A DNA stretch of 64,000 bases, taken from assembly GCF_004886325.1 (NCBI RefSeq), contig NZ_QXFN01000002.1, forward strand, positions 186,001 to 250,000, written 5' to 3'. Position 1 is the stretch's first letter; every line of letters starts with the position of its first letter. Positions 54,300 to 62,818 of the stretch are shown here, piece by piece. This DNA is from Cellulomonas telluris (GTDB taxonomy: Bacteria > Actinomycetota > Actinomycetes > Actinomycetales > Cellulomonadaceae). A model generated the notes under the pieces. It did not search any database. It was given only the letters and a program-made list of their open reading frames with translations, and had not been told where the DNA came from. Made by a program: the position numbers and the translations under genes.

Positions 54300-56642
54300 A
54301 TGGACGAGTTCGACGAGATCGTCCGCGAGTTCCTGGTCGAGAGCCTCGAGAACCTCGACCAGCTGGACCGCGATCTCGTGGCGCTCGAGGAGCAGCCCGG
54401 GTCGCGGCCGCTGCTCAGCAGCGTCTTCCGGACGATCCACACGATCAAGGGCACGAGCGGCTTCCTCGCGTTCGGCAAGCTCGAGCGCCTGACGCACGTG
54501 GGGGAGAACCTCCTCGTCGAGCTGCGCGACGGCAAGCGGTCGATGGACCAGCGCACGACCGACGCGCTGCTGGCGATGGTCGATCGCGTCCGGGTCCTGC
54601 TGGCCGCCGTCGAGAACGACGGCAGCGAGCAGGACGTGGCGATCGACGACGTGGTCGCGGTCGTCGAGGGGGTGCTCGCCGACGCGCCGGCGCCGGCGGC
54701 CGTCGCCGCGGCTGCGCCCGCCGCACCCGCACCCGCCGCGCCCGCCGCGTCCGCGCCCGCTGCGCCCGCCGCACCCGCACCCGCCTCCGAGGCCGCGGTG
54801 CCGGCCCCGGCCGCGCCCGCGCCGGCGTCCCCGGCTCCCGCCGTCGACCCCGCCTCCGGCGGCGCCGCGGTGCTGCCCGCACCGCACGAGCCGCCGCAGG
54901 CCGAGCGCACCGCGCCGGCCGAGCCGCGCCCCGCACCCGCGGGCGACGAGCCCGCCCACCGGGCCGCCGTCGGCGACTCGGCGATCCGCGTCGACGTGGC
55001 CCTGCTCGACGTGCTCGTGCGCCAGGTCGGCGAGCTCGTGCTGGCCCGCAACCGCATCAGCCGGCTCGCCGCCGCGGCCGACGACCCGGACCTCGTGCGC
55101 TCGGCGCAGCGTCTCGACGTCATCGCCGGGGAGCTGCAGGAGGGCGTCATGCGCACCCGCATGCAGCCCATCGAGCACCTGTGGTCGAAGATGCCGCGCG
55201 TCGTGCGCGACCTGGCCGCGGCGTGCGGGCGCGAGGTCGCGCTCGACCTCTCCGGCGGCGAGACGGAGCTGGACCGCAGCCTCCTGGAGGCCGTGCGCGA
55301 CCCGCTCACCCACCTCGTGCGCAACGCCGTCGACCACGGCATCGAGCCGCCCGACGTGCGCGTCGCGGCCGGCAAGCCGCCGAAGGGGCGGCTCGCGCTG
55401 CGCGCCCTGCACGCCGGCGGGCAGGTCGTCATCGAGGTCAGCGACGACGGACGCGGGATCGACGCGGCCGCGGTCGCGGCCAAGGCCGTCGAGCGCGGGC
55501 TACGCACCCCCGAGCAGGTCGCGGCGGCGTCCACCGGCGAGCTGCTCAACCTGCTCTTCCTGCCGGGGTTCTCCACCGCCGCGAGCGTGACCAACGTGTC
55601 GGGCCGCGGTGTCGGCATGGACGTCGTGCGGACCAAGATCGAGGCCGTCGGCGGCACGGTGGACGTCGAGACGACCCCGGGTGCCGGCACCGTGTGGCGC
55701 CTGCGCATGCCGCTGACCCTCGCGATCATCCCCGCGCTGACGGTCGAGTGCGCCGGGCGCGTGTACGCGCTGCCGCAGACCAACGTCCTCGAGCTCGTGG
55801 CCGCCGACGGGCGGTCGGGCACCTCGGCGGTCGAGCACGTGCACGGCGCGCCGGTGCTCCGGCTGCGGGACCGGCTGCTGCCGCTCGTCCTGCTCGGCAC
55901 CGCGCTCGGCGTGTCCGACGCGACGCAGCCCCCGCCGGGCTCGGTCGTGATCGCGGTGCAGGTCGACCGCTACCACTTCGGTGTCGTCGTCGACCGCGTG
56001 CTGACCACCGAGGAGATCGTCGTCGAGTCGCTGTCCGCGCGGCTCAAGGCCGCGGGCGCGTACTCGGGCGCGACGGTGCTGGGCGACGGGACGCTCGCGC
56101 TCATCCTCGACCTGCAGTCCCTCGCCCGCCGCAGCATCGTCGGCGAGGCCGAGCAGGTCGTCGAGGACGTGCCGGAGGACGTGGCCGTGGCGGACCCGGA
56201 CGAGGAGGTGCTCGTCGTCTCCGTCGACGACCGCCGCCTGTGCCTGCCGTCGGCCCTGGTGACGCGGCTGGAGCCCGTGCACCTCGAGCAGGTGGAGCGG
56301 GTCGGCGGGCGGGACGTCCTGCGCTACCGCGGCGAGATCCTGCCGCTGACCCGGGTCGACCGGCTCGTCGGCGCCGGCCCCGGCGGGGACGAGCAGATCG
56401 TCGTCGTCGTCGCGCGGGGCGCCCGTGCGGTCGGCCTCGTGGTGCACGCGGTCCTCGACTTCGACCGCGACCACGCCGCGGACCACTCGCCGGTCGCGGA
56501 CGTGGGCCTGCTCGGCTCGACGGTCGTGGGCGGCCGCGTGACCGAGCGCCTCGACTGGGAGGCCGCCGTGCGCGCCGCCGACCCGACGTTCCTCGACGAC
56601 GAGACCGAGACCTCCGACGAGCTCCTGGGGGCCGTGCGATGA
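54300..56642 (+). CDS. cheA: Chemotaxis histidine kinase CheA with two CheW-like domains
   Basis: 780 aa from the ATG at 54300 (GGGAGGGG upstream). HPt domain (~1-105) with phospho-acceptor His47 in FRTIHTIKGTSGFL, an Ala/Pro linker (~130-225) with no evident P2 domain, dimerisation domain, HATPase (~290-475) with N box HLVRNAVDHGIE, G1 DDGRGI, FLPGFSTA and G2 GRGVGMDVV. Then a CheW domain (~480-615) and a second, more divergent CheW-like domain (~632-755: EEVLVVSVDDRRLCLPSALV, EILPLTRVDRLVG). Coupled to cheW by a 4-bp overlap. Confidence 0.95.
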   Translation: MDEFDEIVREFLVESLENLDQLDRDLVALEEQPGSRPLLSSVFRTIHTIKGTSGFLAFGKLERLTHVGENLLVELRDGKRSMDQRTTDALLAMVDRVRVLLAAVENDGSEQDVAIDDVVAVVEGVLADAPAPAAVAAAAPAAPAPAAPAASAPAAPAAPAPASEAAVPAPAAPAPASPAPAVDPASGGAAVLPAPHEPPQAERTAPAEPRPAPAGDEPAHRAAVGDSAIRVDVALLDVLVRQVGELVLARNRISRLAAAADDPDLVRSAQRLDVIAGELQEGVMRTRMQPIEHLWSKMPRVVRDLAAACGREVALDLSGGETELDRSLLEAVRDPLTHLVRNAVDHGIEPPDVRVAAGKPPKGRLALRALHAGGQVVIEVSDDGRGIDAAAVAAKAVERGLRTPEQVAAASTGELLNLLFLPGFSTAASVTNVSGRGVGMDVVRTKIEAVGGTVDVETTPGAGTVWRLRMPLTLAIIPALTVECAGRVYALPQTNVLELVAADGRSGTSAVEHVHGAPVLRLRDRLLPLVLLGTALGVSDATQPPPGSVVIAVQVDRYHFGVVVDRVLTTEEIVVESLSARLKAAGAYSGATVLGDGTLALILDLQSLARRSIVGEAEQVVEDVPEDVAVADPDEEVLVVSVDDRRLCLPSALVTRLEPVHLEQVERVGGRDVLRYRGEILPLTRVDRLVGAGPGGDEQIVVVVARGARAVGLVVHAVLDFDRDHAADHSPVADVGLLGSTVVGGRVTERLDWEAAVRAADPTFLDDETETSDELLGAVR

Positions 56643-57073
56643 GCAGGCTGGTGACGTTCACCCTCGACGACGCCCGGTATGGCGTGGACGTGCTGCGCGT
56701 GCGCGAGGTCCTGCGCACACCCCTCGGCCCCCCGGTGCCGCTCGCACCCGAGGACGTCGTCGGGCTGCTCGGCCTGCGCGGCCGGGTCGTGCCGGTCGTC
56801 GACCCGCGGGTGCCGCTCGGCCTGCCCGCGCGCCCGCACGCCGCCGAGGGTCCGGACGCGGCGGACGCGACGCTCGTCGTCGTGCACGTGCACGACGAGG
56901 ACGTCGCGCTCGTCGTCGACGCCCTCGGGGACGTCGTCGAGGTCGACGAGGACACGTTCGCCCCCGCGCCCGAGACGCTCGACGCCGCCGTGCGCGCGCT
57001 CGTGCCGGGCGCCCACGTGCTGCCCGACGGGCTCCTCAACGTGCTCGACCTCGACGCGACGGTGGCGGCCTGA
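56639..57073 (+). CDS. cheW: Chemotaxis adaptor CheW
   Basis: 144 aa from the ATG at 56639. CheW fold: [60 protein letters not shown], with a final [11 protein letters not shown]. It couples receptors to CheA. A FliA-type promoter for the next gene begins 19 bp after its stop. Confidence 0.93.
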   Translation: MSRLVTFTLDDARYGVDVLRVREVLRTPLGPPVPLAPEDVVGLLGLRGRVVPVVDPRVPLGLPARPHAAEGPDAADATLVVVHVHDEDVALVVDALGDVVEVDEDTFAPAPETLDAAVRALVPGAHVLPDGLLNVLDLDATVAA

Positions 57074-57091
57074 CGTGGCCGCGCCGACGAC

Positions 57092-57118
57092 TCAGAACCC
57101 GGGGACCCCGGCCGATCG
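57092..57118 (+). promoter_or_regulatory. FliA-type promoter of the chemoreceptor gene
   Basis: TCAG (57092-57095), N15, GCCGATCG (57111-57118). It gives the receptor-cheB-cheR-cheY part its own flagellar-class start in addition to read-through from cheA. Confidence 0.72.
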
Positions 57119-57179
57119 GTCGGAGCAGCCGGGCCCGACCGACCCCACCGACCTCCCGCTGTCCTCCAAGGAGCCCGCG

Positions 57180-58844
57180 ATGAGCAGCACCACCCCTTCA
57201 GCGTTGAAGCGGCGTCTGCGCCTTCCCCGGGTGCCGCTGCCCCGGCTGCGCCTGCCCCGGCGCCTGCCGCGGTTCGGCGCCTCGGTGCTGACGAAGATCC
57301 TCGGTCTCGTCGCACTCATGGCCGTCCTGACCGGTTCTGCCGGTGCGTACGCGGTGGTCAGCCTCCAGGACGTCGCGGACCGCAGCGCGCAGATCGTCGC
57401 GATGCAGGAGGAGACGCTCGCCGGCCTGGAGAACGTGCGCTACCAGCAGCTCCACGCCCAGCTGGTCATCGCCCAGCTCGCCGCCACGCGCTCGCCCGAG
57501 ATGAAGCAGCGCTGGCTCGACGAGCTGGCCGCGACCGACGCGGCGCTCGCCGAGCAGGTCGACGCGCTCGACTCCTCGGAGATCGGCTCGTGGGCGAGCT
57601 GGCAGGCGTTCTGGGGCGGGTTCAACCGGTGGCAGGACCAGCGCGACACCCTCCTCGTCCCCCCGGCGACGTCGGGCGACAGCGCGGCGTACGACCGCAT
57701 GGTCCGCGACGTCAGCGAGCCGCTGGTGGCGACGTTCACCGAGTACCTGGACACCACCCGCGCGGAGCTCGACCAGCACATGAAGACGACGGCCGGCGAG
57801 GCGGCCGCGGCCGCGGACGCGGCCTCCCGGCGGGTGATCATCAGCTTCCTGGTCGCGATCGTCGGCGGCGTCGGTCTGTCCGTCCTCATGGCCCGGCGCA
57901 TCCGCGCCGGCGTCGTCAAGGTCCGCCGGTCGCTCGAGGCCATGGCGGAGGGCGACTTCACGGTCCCCGCCCAGGTCCGGTCCCGCGACGAGCTCGGCAC
58001 CATGGCCGCCGCGCTGGGCCAGGCGCAGCAGTCGGTCCGCACCACCCTGACCGGCGTGGCCGAGGCCGCCCAGACGGTCGCGTCGGCCGCCGAGGAGCTC
58101 TCGGCCGCCTCGAGCCAGGTCGCATCGGGGTCGGAGGAGACCAGCGCGCAGGCCGGCGTCGTCGCCGCCGCGGCGGAGCAGGTGTCGCGCAACGTGCAGG
58201 CCGTCGCGGCCGGCGCCGAGCAGATGGGCGCCTCCATCCGTGAGATCGCCCAGAACGCGTCGGAGGCGGCGCGGGTCGCGCACGCCGCGACGTCCGCCGC
58301 GCAGAGCGCGAACGACACGGTGACGCGTCTCGGCTCGTCGAGCGCCGAGATCGGCAACGTCGTCAAGCTCATCACGAGCATCGCGGAGCAGACGAACCTG
58401 CTGGCGCTCAACGCGACCATCGAGGCCGCACGCGCCGGGGACGCCGGCCGCGGGTTCGCGGTCGTCGCCGGCGAGGTCAAGGAGCTCGCGCAGGAGACGG
58501 CGCGCGCGACGGAGGACATCGCCCGCCGGGTCGAGGCCATCCAGCAGGACACGACCGGCGCCGTCGCGGCGATCGGCGAGATCGGCTCGGTCATCGCCTC
58601 GATCAACGACTACCAGCTGACGATCGCCTCCGCGGTCGAGGAGCAGACGGCCACCACGAACGAGATGTCGCGCGGCGTGGTCGAGGCCGCGACCGGCTCG
58701 GGCGAGATCGCCGAGAACATCACGGGCGTCGCGACGTCGGCCCAGTCGTCCTCGCAGGTGGTGGGGCAGATGACGAGCTCGGTCTCCGAGCTCGCCCGGA
58801 TGTCCGACGAGCTGCGCCGGCGCGTCGCCGCCTTCACGTACTGA
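57180..58844 (+). CDS. Methyl-accepting chemotaxis protein
   Basis: 554 aa from the ATG at 57180 (TCCAAGGAGCC upstream). Basic Arg/Leu/Pro-rich N-terminus, transmembrane helix 1 (~40-62), a four-helix-bundle-type sensor (~65-215), helix 2 (~222-240), HAMP (~241-295) and a cytoplasmic signalling domain with the hairpin tip [19 protein letters not shown]. No C-terminal CheR-binding pentapeptide (ends RVAAFTY). The only receptor in the window; ligand unknown. It heads the cheB-cheR-cheY part of the cluster. Confidence 0.95.
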   Translation: MSSTTPSALKRRLRLPRVPLPRLRLPRRLPRFGASVLTKILGLVALMAVLTGSAGAYAVVSLQDVADRSAQIVAMQEETLAGLENVRYQQLHAQLVIAQLAATRSPEMKQRWLDELAATDAALAEQVDALDSSEIGSWASWQAFWGGFNRWQDQRDTLLVPPATSGDSAAYDRMVRDVSEPLVATFTEYLDTTRAELDQHMKTTAGEAAAAADAASRRVIISFLVAIVGGVGLSVLMARRIRAGVVKVRRSLEAMAEGDFTVPAQVRSRDELGTMAAALGQAQQSVRTTLTGVAEAAQTVASAAEELSAASSQVASGSEETSAQAGVVAAAAEQVSRNVQAVAAGAEQMGASIREIAQNASEAARVAHAATSAAQSANDTVTRLGSSSAEIGNVVKLITSIAEQTNLLALNATIEAARAGDAGRGFAVVAGEVKELAQETARATEDIARRVEAIQQDTTGAVAAIGEIGSVIASINDYQLTIASAVEEQTATTNEMSRGVVEAATGSGEIAENITGVATSAQSSSQVVGQMTSSVSELARMSDELRRRVAAFTY

Positions 58845-58873
58845 CGCAGGCAGAGGACGGACGGGACAGGGAC

Positions 58874-60025
58874 GTGGCACGGACACGTGTGCTGGTGGTC
58901 GACGACTCGGTCGTCGTCCGTCGCCTCGTCACCGAGGTGCTCTCGCGCGACCCGCGCATCGACGTGGTGGGCGTGGCGGCGAACGGCCGGATCGCGCTGA
59001 CGAAGGTCGAGCAGCTCGCGCCGGACCTCGTGACCATGGACGTCGAGATGCCGGAGATGGACGGCATCTCGGCGGTCCGCGCGATGCGCGCCGCCGGGCA
59101 CCGCCAGCCGGTGATCATGTTCTCCACGCTCACCGAGCGCGGGGCCGAGGCCACGCTGGACGCGCTGCAGGCCGGCGCCACGGACTACGTGACGAAGCCG
59201 GGCAGCACGGCCAGCATGGCCGACGCGCTGGCGGAGGTGGCGGCGCAGCTCATCCCGCGGATCCTGGCGCTCGCGCCGCCGCGCGCGGCCGCGCCGGCCG
59301 CCGCGCCCGCTCCCGCTCCCGCCCCCGCGCCGGCGGCCCCGGCGGCGCCCGTCCGTCCCGGTCGCGACGCGGCGCCGACGGCGCGCGCCTCGGCCGTCGA
59401 GCTGCGCCCCGCGGGCCCGGCGCTGCCGGTCCGGCTGGTGGCGGTCGGCTCCTCCACGGGCGGGCCCGAGGCGCTGTCGCGGCTCGTCGGAGCGCTGCCC
59501 GTGCTGCCGGTGCCGCTCGTCGTGGTGCAGCACATGCCGCCGGTGTTCACGCGCCAGCTCGCCGCACGCCTGGACCGGCTCGGGCCGGTCCGCGTGCACG
59601 AGGCCGAGCAGGACCAGCCGCTGGAACCGGGGCACGCGTACATCGCGCCCGGCGACCGGCACCTGACCGTGCGGTACGTCGCGGGTGCGCTGGTGGCGCA
59701 CCTCGACGACGGGCCGCCCGTCAACTACTGCCGCCCCGCGGTGGACGTGCTGCTGCGCTCGGCGGTGGACGCCGTGCGCGGCGAGCTGCTCGCCGTCGTG
59801 CTCACGGGCATGGGCGCCGACGGGCGCGCGGGCGCCGAGGCGGTCGTCCAGGCCGGCGGCACGGTACTCGTCCAGGACGAGCCGACGAGCGTCGTCTGGG
59901 GCATGCCCGGCGCGGTCGCCACGGCCGGCTGGGCCCATGCGGTGCTGCCGCTCGGCGATATCGCCGACGTGGTGACCGGCACCGTCACGCAGGCGCGTCG
60001 AGCGCCGGTCGGGAGGATCTCGTGA
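58874..60025 (+). CDS. cheB: Chemotaxis methylesterase CheB
   Basis: 383 aa from the GTG at 58874. Receiver domain (~1-120) with Asp56 in VTMDVEMPEMDG and VTKPG, an Ala/Pro linker (~135-165), then the esterase domain with VGSSTGGPEAL (Ser194), VVQHMPPVFT (His) and VLTGMGADGRAGAEA (Asp). Removes methyl groups from receptors when phosphorylated by CheA. GTGA overlap with cheR. Confidence 0.95.
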   Translation: MARTRVLVVDDSVVVRRLVTEVLSRDPRIDVVGVAANGRIALTKVEQLAPDLVTMDVEMPEMDGISAVRAMRAAGHRQPVIMFSTLTERGAEATLDALQAGATDYVTKPGSTASMADALAEVAAQLIPRILALAPPRAAAPAAAPAPAPAPAPAAPAAPVRPGRDAAPTARASAVELRPAGPALPVRLVAVGSSTGGPEALSRLVGALPVLPVPLVVVQHMPPVFTRQLAARLDRLGPVRVHEAEQDQPLEPGHAYIAPGDRHLTVRYVAGALVAHLDDGPPVNYCRPAVDVLLRSAVDAVRGELLAVVLTGMGADGRAGAEAVVQAGGTVLVQDEPTSVVWGMPGAVATAGWAHAVLPLGDIADVVTGTVTQARRAPVGRIS

Positions 60026-60993
60026 GCATCGCACGGCACACGTTCGCCTACGTGGCGGAGCACGTGCGCCGCACCAGCGCCATCCAGCTGGACGACGGCA
60101 AGGAGTACCTCGTCGAGAGCAGGCTGATGCCGCTCGCGCGGGAGGCGGGGCTGCCGGACGTCGACGCGTACGTGGCGCGCCTGCGCGCCGAGCCGGGGTC
60201 GGCCGCGCACGACGACGTCGTCGAGGCCCTGACGACGAACGAGACCTCGTGGTTCCGCGACGTCGCGCCGTTCGAGGCGCTGCGCCGGCACATCCTGCCC
60301 GAGATCGCCGAGCGGGCCGGGGCCAGGCGCGCACCGCGGATCTGGTCCGCGGCGTGCTCGACCGGCCAGGAGCCCTGGTCGATCGCGATGGTGCTCGAGG
60401 AGACGCTGGGGCCGGACGTGCGCGCCGAGGTGCTCGCCACGGACCTGTCGACCCAGGTGCTGGAGCGGGCCCGTACGGGCGAGTACTCGCAGCTCGAGGT
60501 CAACCGGGGCCTCCCCGCGGCGATGCTGGTGCGGCACCTGGAGCGGCACGGCATGCACTGGCGCGTCGGCGACGCGCTGCGCCGCACCGTCACGTTCCGC
60601 CGGCACAACCTGCTGGACACCCCGCCCTCGGGCGGCTTCGACGTGGTGTTCCTGCGCAACGTGCTCATCTACTTCGACCTGCCCACCCGGCACGCCGTGC
60701 TGGAGCACGTGCGCACGGCGCTGCGTCCCGACGGCTGGCTCGTGCTCGGGTCCGCCGAGACGACGAGCGGCGTGCACGACGGGTTCGAGCGCGTGCAGGT
60801 GGGCTCGACCGTGGCGTTCCGCGCGACGGCCGCGACCCGCCCCGGTCCGCTCGTGCCGCCGCCCCCCGCGGGCAGGTCGGCGCCGCTGGCCGCCGTCCCG
60901 CACCCGGCCGCACCCGCCCTCGCGGAGACGCTCTCGCTGCTCCGCGACGCCGCCCCCACGCCGACCCCGACCCGAGGAGCTGGGCTGACATGA
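60022..60993 (+). CDS. cheR: Chemoreceptor methyltransferase CheR
   Basis: 323 aa from the GTG at 60022 with GGGAGGATCTC upstream. N-terminal helical domain (~10-80) ending EALTTNETSWFRDVAPFEAL, SAM-binding domain with IWSAACSTGQEPWSIAMVLE, LATDLSTQVLERARTGEYS and VVFLRNVLIYFDLPTRHAVL. Methylates receptor Glu residues using SAM. A ~45-residue Pro/Ala tail follows the catalytic domain. Overlaps cheY. Confidence 0.95.
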   Translation: MSIARHTFAYVAEHVRRTSAIQLDDGKEYLVESRLMPLAREAGLPDVDAYVARLRAEPGSAAHDDVVEALTTNETSWFRDVAPFEALRRHILPEIAERAGARRAPRIWSAACSTGQEPWSIAMVLEETLGPDVRAEVLATDLSTQVLERARTGEYSQLEVNRGLPAAMLVRHLERHGMHWRVGDALRRTVTFRRHNLLDTPPSGGFDVVFLRNVLIYFDLPTRHAVLEHVRTALRPDGWLVLGSAETTSGVHDGFERVQVGSTVAFRATAATRPGPLVPPPPAGRSAPLAAVPHPAAPALAETLSLLRDAAPTPTPTRGAGLT

Positions 60994-61373
60994 GAGCACT
61001 GGTCGTCGACGACTCGCGCACGATGCGCGTCATCGTGGCCCGGGCCCTGCGCACGCTGGGGTTCGAGACGGACGACGCCGAGCACGGCCAGGCCGCCCTG
61101 GACAAGCTCGCCGCGACCGGTCCGGTCGACCTCGTGTGCGTGGACTGGAACATGCCCGTCATGGACGGGCTGGAGTTCGTGACCGCGGTCCGCAAGGACC
61201 GTTCCCTGCGGGGCATGACGATCATGATGGTCACCACCGAGAGCGAGCAGTCGCAGATCGTGCGGGCCCTGGCAGCGGGCGCGCACGAGTACCTCATCAA
61301 GCCGTTCACCGTCGACGCGATCCGCGACAAGCTCGAGCTGCTCGGCCTCGTCGCGGCGGGGGAGCCCGTATGA
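60990..61373 (+). CDS. cheY: Response regulator CheY (first copy)
   Basis: 127 aa from the ATG at 60990. Single receiver domain: acidic pocket VVDDS, phospho-acceptor Asp52 in CVDWNMPVMDG, MVTTES (switch Thr) and YLIKPFT (Lys). CheA should phosphorylate it to change motor rotation at the C-ring. Coupled to cheR and to the CheX-like gene. Confidence 0.94.
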   Translation: MRALVVDDSRTMRVIVARALRTLGFETDDAEHGQAALDKLAATGPVDLVCVDWNMPVMDGLEFVTAVRKDRSLRGMTIMMVTTESEQSQIVRALAAGAHEYLIKPFTVDAIRDKLELLGLVAAGEPV

Positions 61374-61822
61374 GCCAGGTCATCGCAGGCGAGGACGTGT
61401 ACGCCATCGCCCAGGACATCTTCGCGTCCATGGTGGACGGCGACGTCGGCACGATCGTGCCGTGGGAGGGGCCGCCGCCGGGCTGGCAGGAGCCGGTCAC
61501 GGCGTGGGTCGACCTCCAGGGCGACTGGGCCGGGCGCGCGTCGCTGACCACGGAGACGAGCACCGCGCACGCGCTCGCCCGCGCCCTGCTGGGCTTCGGC
61601 GAGGACGAGCCGGTCGAGCGCGCCGACCTGGTCGACGCGTTCGGCGAGGTCGTCAACGTCGTGGGCGGCAACGTGAAGTCGCTGCTCGAGACGACGGGTA
61701 GCCTCGGACTGCCGCAGGTCGCGGACGTCGACCCGGGTCTCCCGGGCGGCCTCGTGCTCTCGGAGATGGTCCTGGCCTGGCACGGGCGGGCCCTGGAGCT
61801 CGTCGTGCGGGCTGTGCTGTGA
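61370..61822 (+). CDS. CheX-like chemotaxis phosphatase
   Basis: 150 aa from the ATG at 61370 (overlaps cheY by 4 bp). The CheC/CheX active-site signature appears in VDAFGEVVNVVGGNVKSLLE (Glu and Asn two residues apart in the helix), with PGLPGGLVLSEMVLAWHGRA near the C-terminus. CheX dephosphorylates CheY-P. Position next to cheY supports this. Only one ExxN motif is visible, as in CheX rather than CheC. Confidence 0.8.
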   Translation: MSQVIAGEDVYAIAQDIFASMVDGDVGTIVPWEGPPPGWQEPVTAWVDLQGDWAGRASLTTETSTAHALARALLGFGEDEPVERADLVDAFGEVVNVVGGNVKSLLETTGSLGLPQVADVDPGLPGGLVLSEMVLAWHGRALELVVRAVL

Positions 61823-61861
61823 CGGCGGTGGTACCCGTGAGGACCACCAGGGGAGCGTCAG

Positions 61862-61883
61862 GGGCGGCTGCGCCGAGCCGCCC
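61862..61883 (+). terminator. Hairpin between the CheX-like gene and the second cheY
   Basis: GGGCGGCT-GCGCCG-AGCCGCCC, a perfect 8-bp stem, preceded by GGTGGT...ACCACC (61827-61848). Probably a terminator or attenuator. Its end lies ~18 nt before the next start. Confidence 0.6.
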
Positions 61884-61901
61884 GGACAGGAGGAGGGACC
61901 G

Positions 61902-62264
61902 ATGATCCGCGTGCTCGTCGCGGACGACAGCCGCGTCATGCGCCAGATCGTCATCCGCACGCTGCGCCAGGCCGGCTACGACTGGGAGGTCCGCGAGGCG
62001 GCCGACGGGGCGCAGGCCCTCGAGGCCGTGCGTGCGGACGAGCCCGACGTGGTGCTGTCGGACTGGAACATGCCGGAGATGAACGGGATCGACCTGCTGC
62101 GCAGCCTGCGCGCGGAGGGGTTCTCGACACCGTTCGGCTTCGTCACGTCCGAGGGGTCGGACGAGATGCGGGCGCTGGCGGAGCGGGAGGGCGCGCTGTT
62201 CCTCATCGTGAAGCCGTTCACCGCGGAGACGTTCCGCGACGCGATCGAGCCGGTCCTGGCATGA
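61902..62264 (+). CDS. Response regulator CheY (second copy)
   Basis: 120 aa from the ATG at 61902 with a strong ACAGGAGGAGGG. Single receiver domain: VADDS, phospho-acceptor Asp54 in LSDWNMPEMNG, FVTSEGS and LIVKPFT. It differs enough from the first CheY to be a paralogue, not a recent duplicate. Followed with 4-bp overlap by a CheC-like gene, mirroring the cheY-cheX pair upstream. It could be a phosphate sink or a second output. Confidence 0.9.
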   Translation: MIRVLVADDSRVMRQIVIRTLRQAGYDWEVREAADGAQALEAVRADEPDVVLSDWNMPEMNGIDLLRSLRAEGFSTPFGFVTSEGSDEMRALAEREGALFLIVKPFTAETFRDAIEPVLA

Positions 62265-62752
62265 CCATGACCCCGGAGACGCCCCTGCCGAGCGCGAAGG
62301 ACGTGCGCGACCTGCTGGAGAACCTCCTGGGCCGCGAGGTCGTCGTCTCCACCGGCGGCGACATGGTCGACCCGTCGGCCCCCGGCGGCGCCCTCGTGGG
62401 GCTGTTCGTGGACCGGCTGCTGAACCTGCGGGCGATGATCCTCATGGACCTGTCCCTGGCGGCCTACGTGGGCGCGGCGATCGGCCTCGTGCCGCGTCCC
62501 GCGGCCGACGACGCCGCGGCGGGCGGCCTGTCGCCCGTCCTGGAGGAGAACGCGCGCGAGGTGCTCAACGTGGCCTCGTCGCTGCTCAACGGCGCCGACG
62601 TGCCGCACGTGCGGCTGGACTCGGTGTACGCACCGGGCGAGCCGCTGCCCGCCGACGTCGTGCCGTGGGTCAAGGCGTACGTGCGCCGCACGGACCTGCG
62701 CGTCGAGGTGACGGGGTACGGCCGCGGGGGCTGGTCGCTGCTCGTCCTGTGA
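62261..62752 (+). CDS. CheC/CheX-like protein paired with the second CheY
   Basis: 163 aa from the ATG at 62261; a second ATG two codons later is equally possible. The helix VLEENAREVLNVASSLLNGA has the Glu/Asn pattern of CheC/CheX phosphatases (EVLN), and LFVDRLLNLRAMILMDLSLA and AAYVGAAIGLVP resemble their core. Overall similarity is weak. Coupled to the second CheY, it is probably its phosphatase or partner, which is inference. Confidence 0.65.
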   Translation: MTMTPETPLPSAKDVRDLLENLLGREVVVSTGGDMVDPSAPGGALVGLFVDRLLNLRAMILMDLSLAAYVGAAIGLVPRPAADDAAAGGLSPVLEENAREVLNVASSLLNGADVPHVRLDSVYAPGEPLPADVVPWVKAYVRRTDLRVEVTGYGRGGWSLLVL

Positions 62753-62764
62753 CGCCGTGACGGT

Positions 62765-62802
62765 CGAGGGGCCCGCCGCGCACGTGCGCGACGGGCCCCT
62801 CG
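62765..62802. terminator. Bidirectional terminator between the chemotaxis cluster and the aminotransferase
   Basis: Stem CGAGGGGCCCG / CGGGCCCCTCG enclosing a second palindrome CGCGCACGTGCGCG. It lies between convergent genes. Confidence 0.82.
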
Positions 62803-62818
62803 CCGTTCCCGGCGGTCC

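Noticed and set aside
61858-61884. TCAG-N15-GCCGCCCG before the second cheY, looking like another regulon promoter
   Set aside because: Only the first half of the -10 matches, and the whole element is explained by the GGGCGGCT/AGCCGCCC hairpin.
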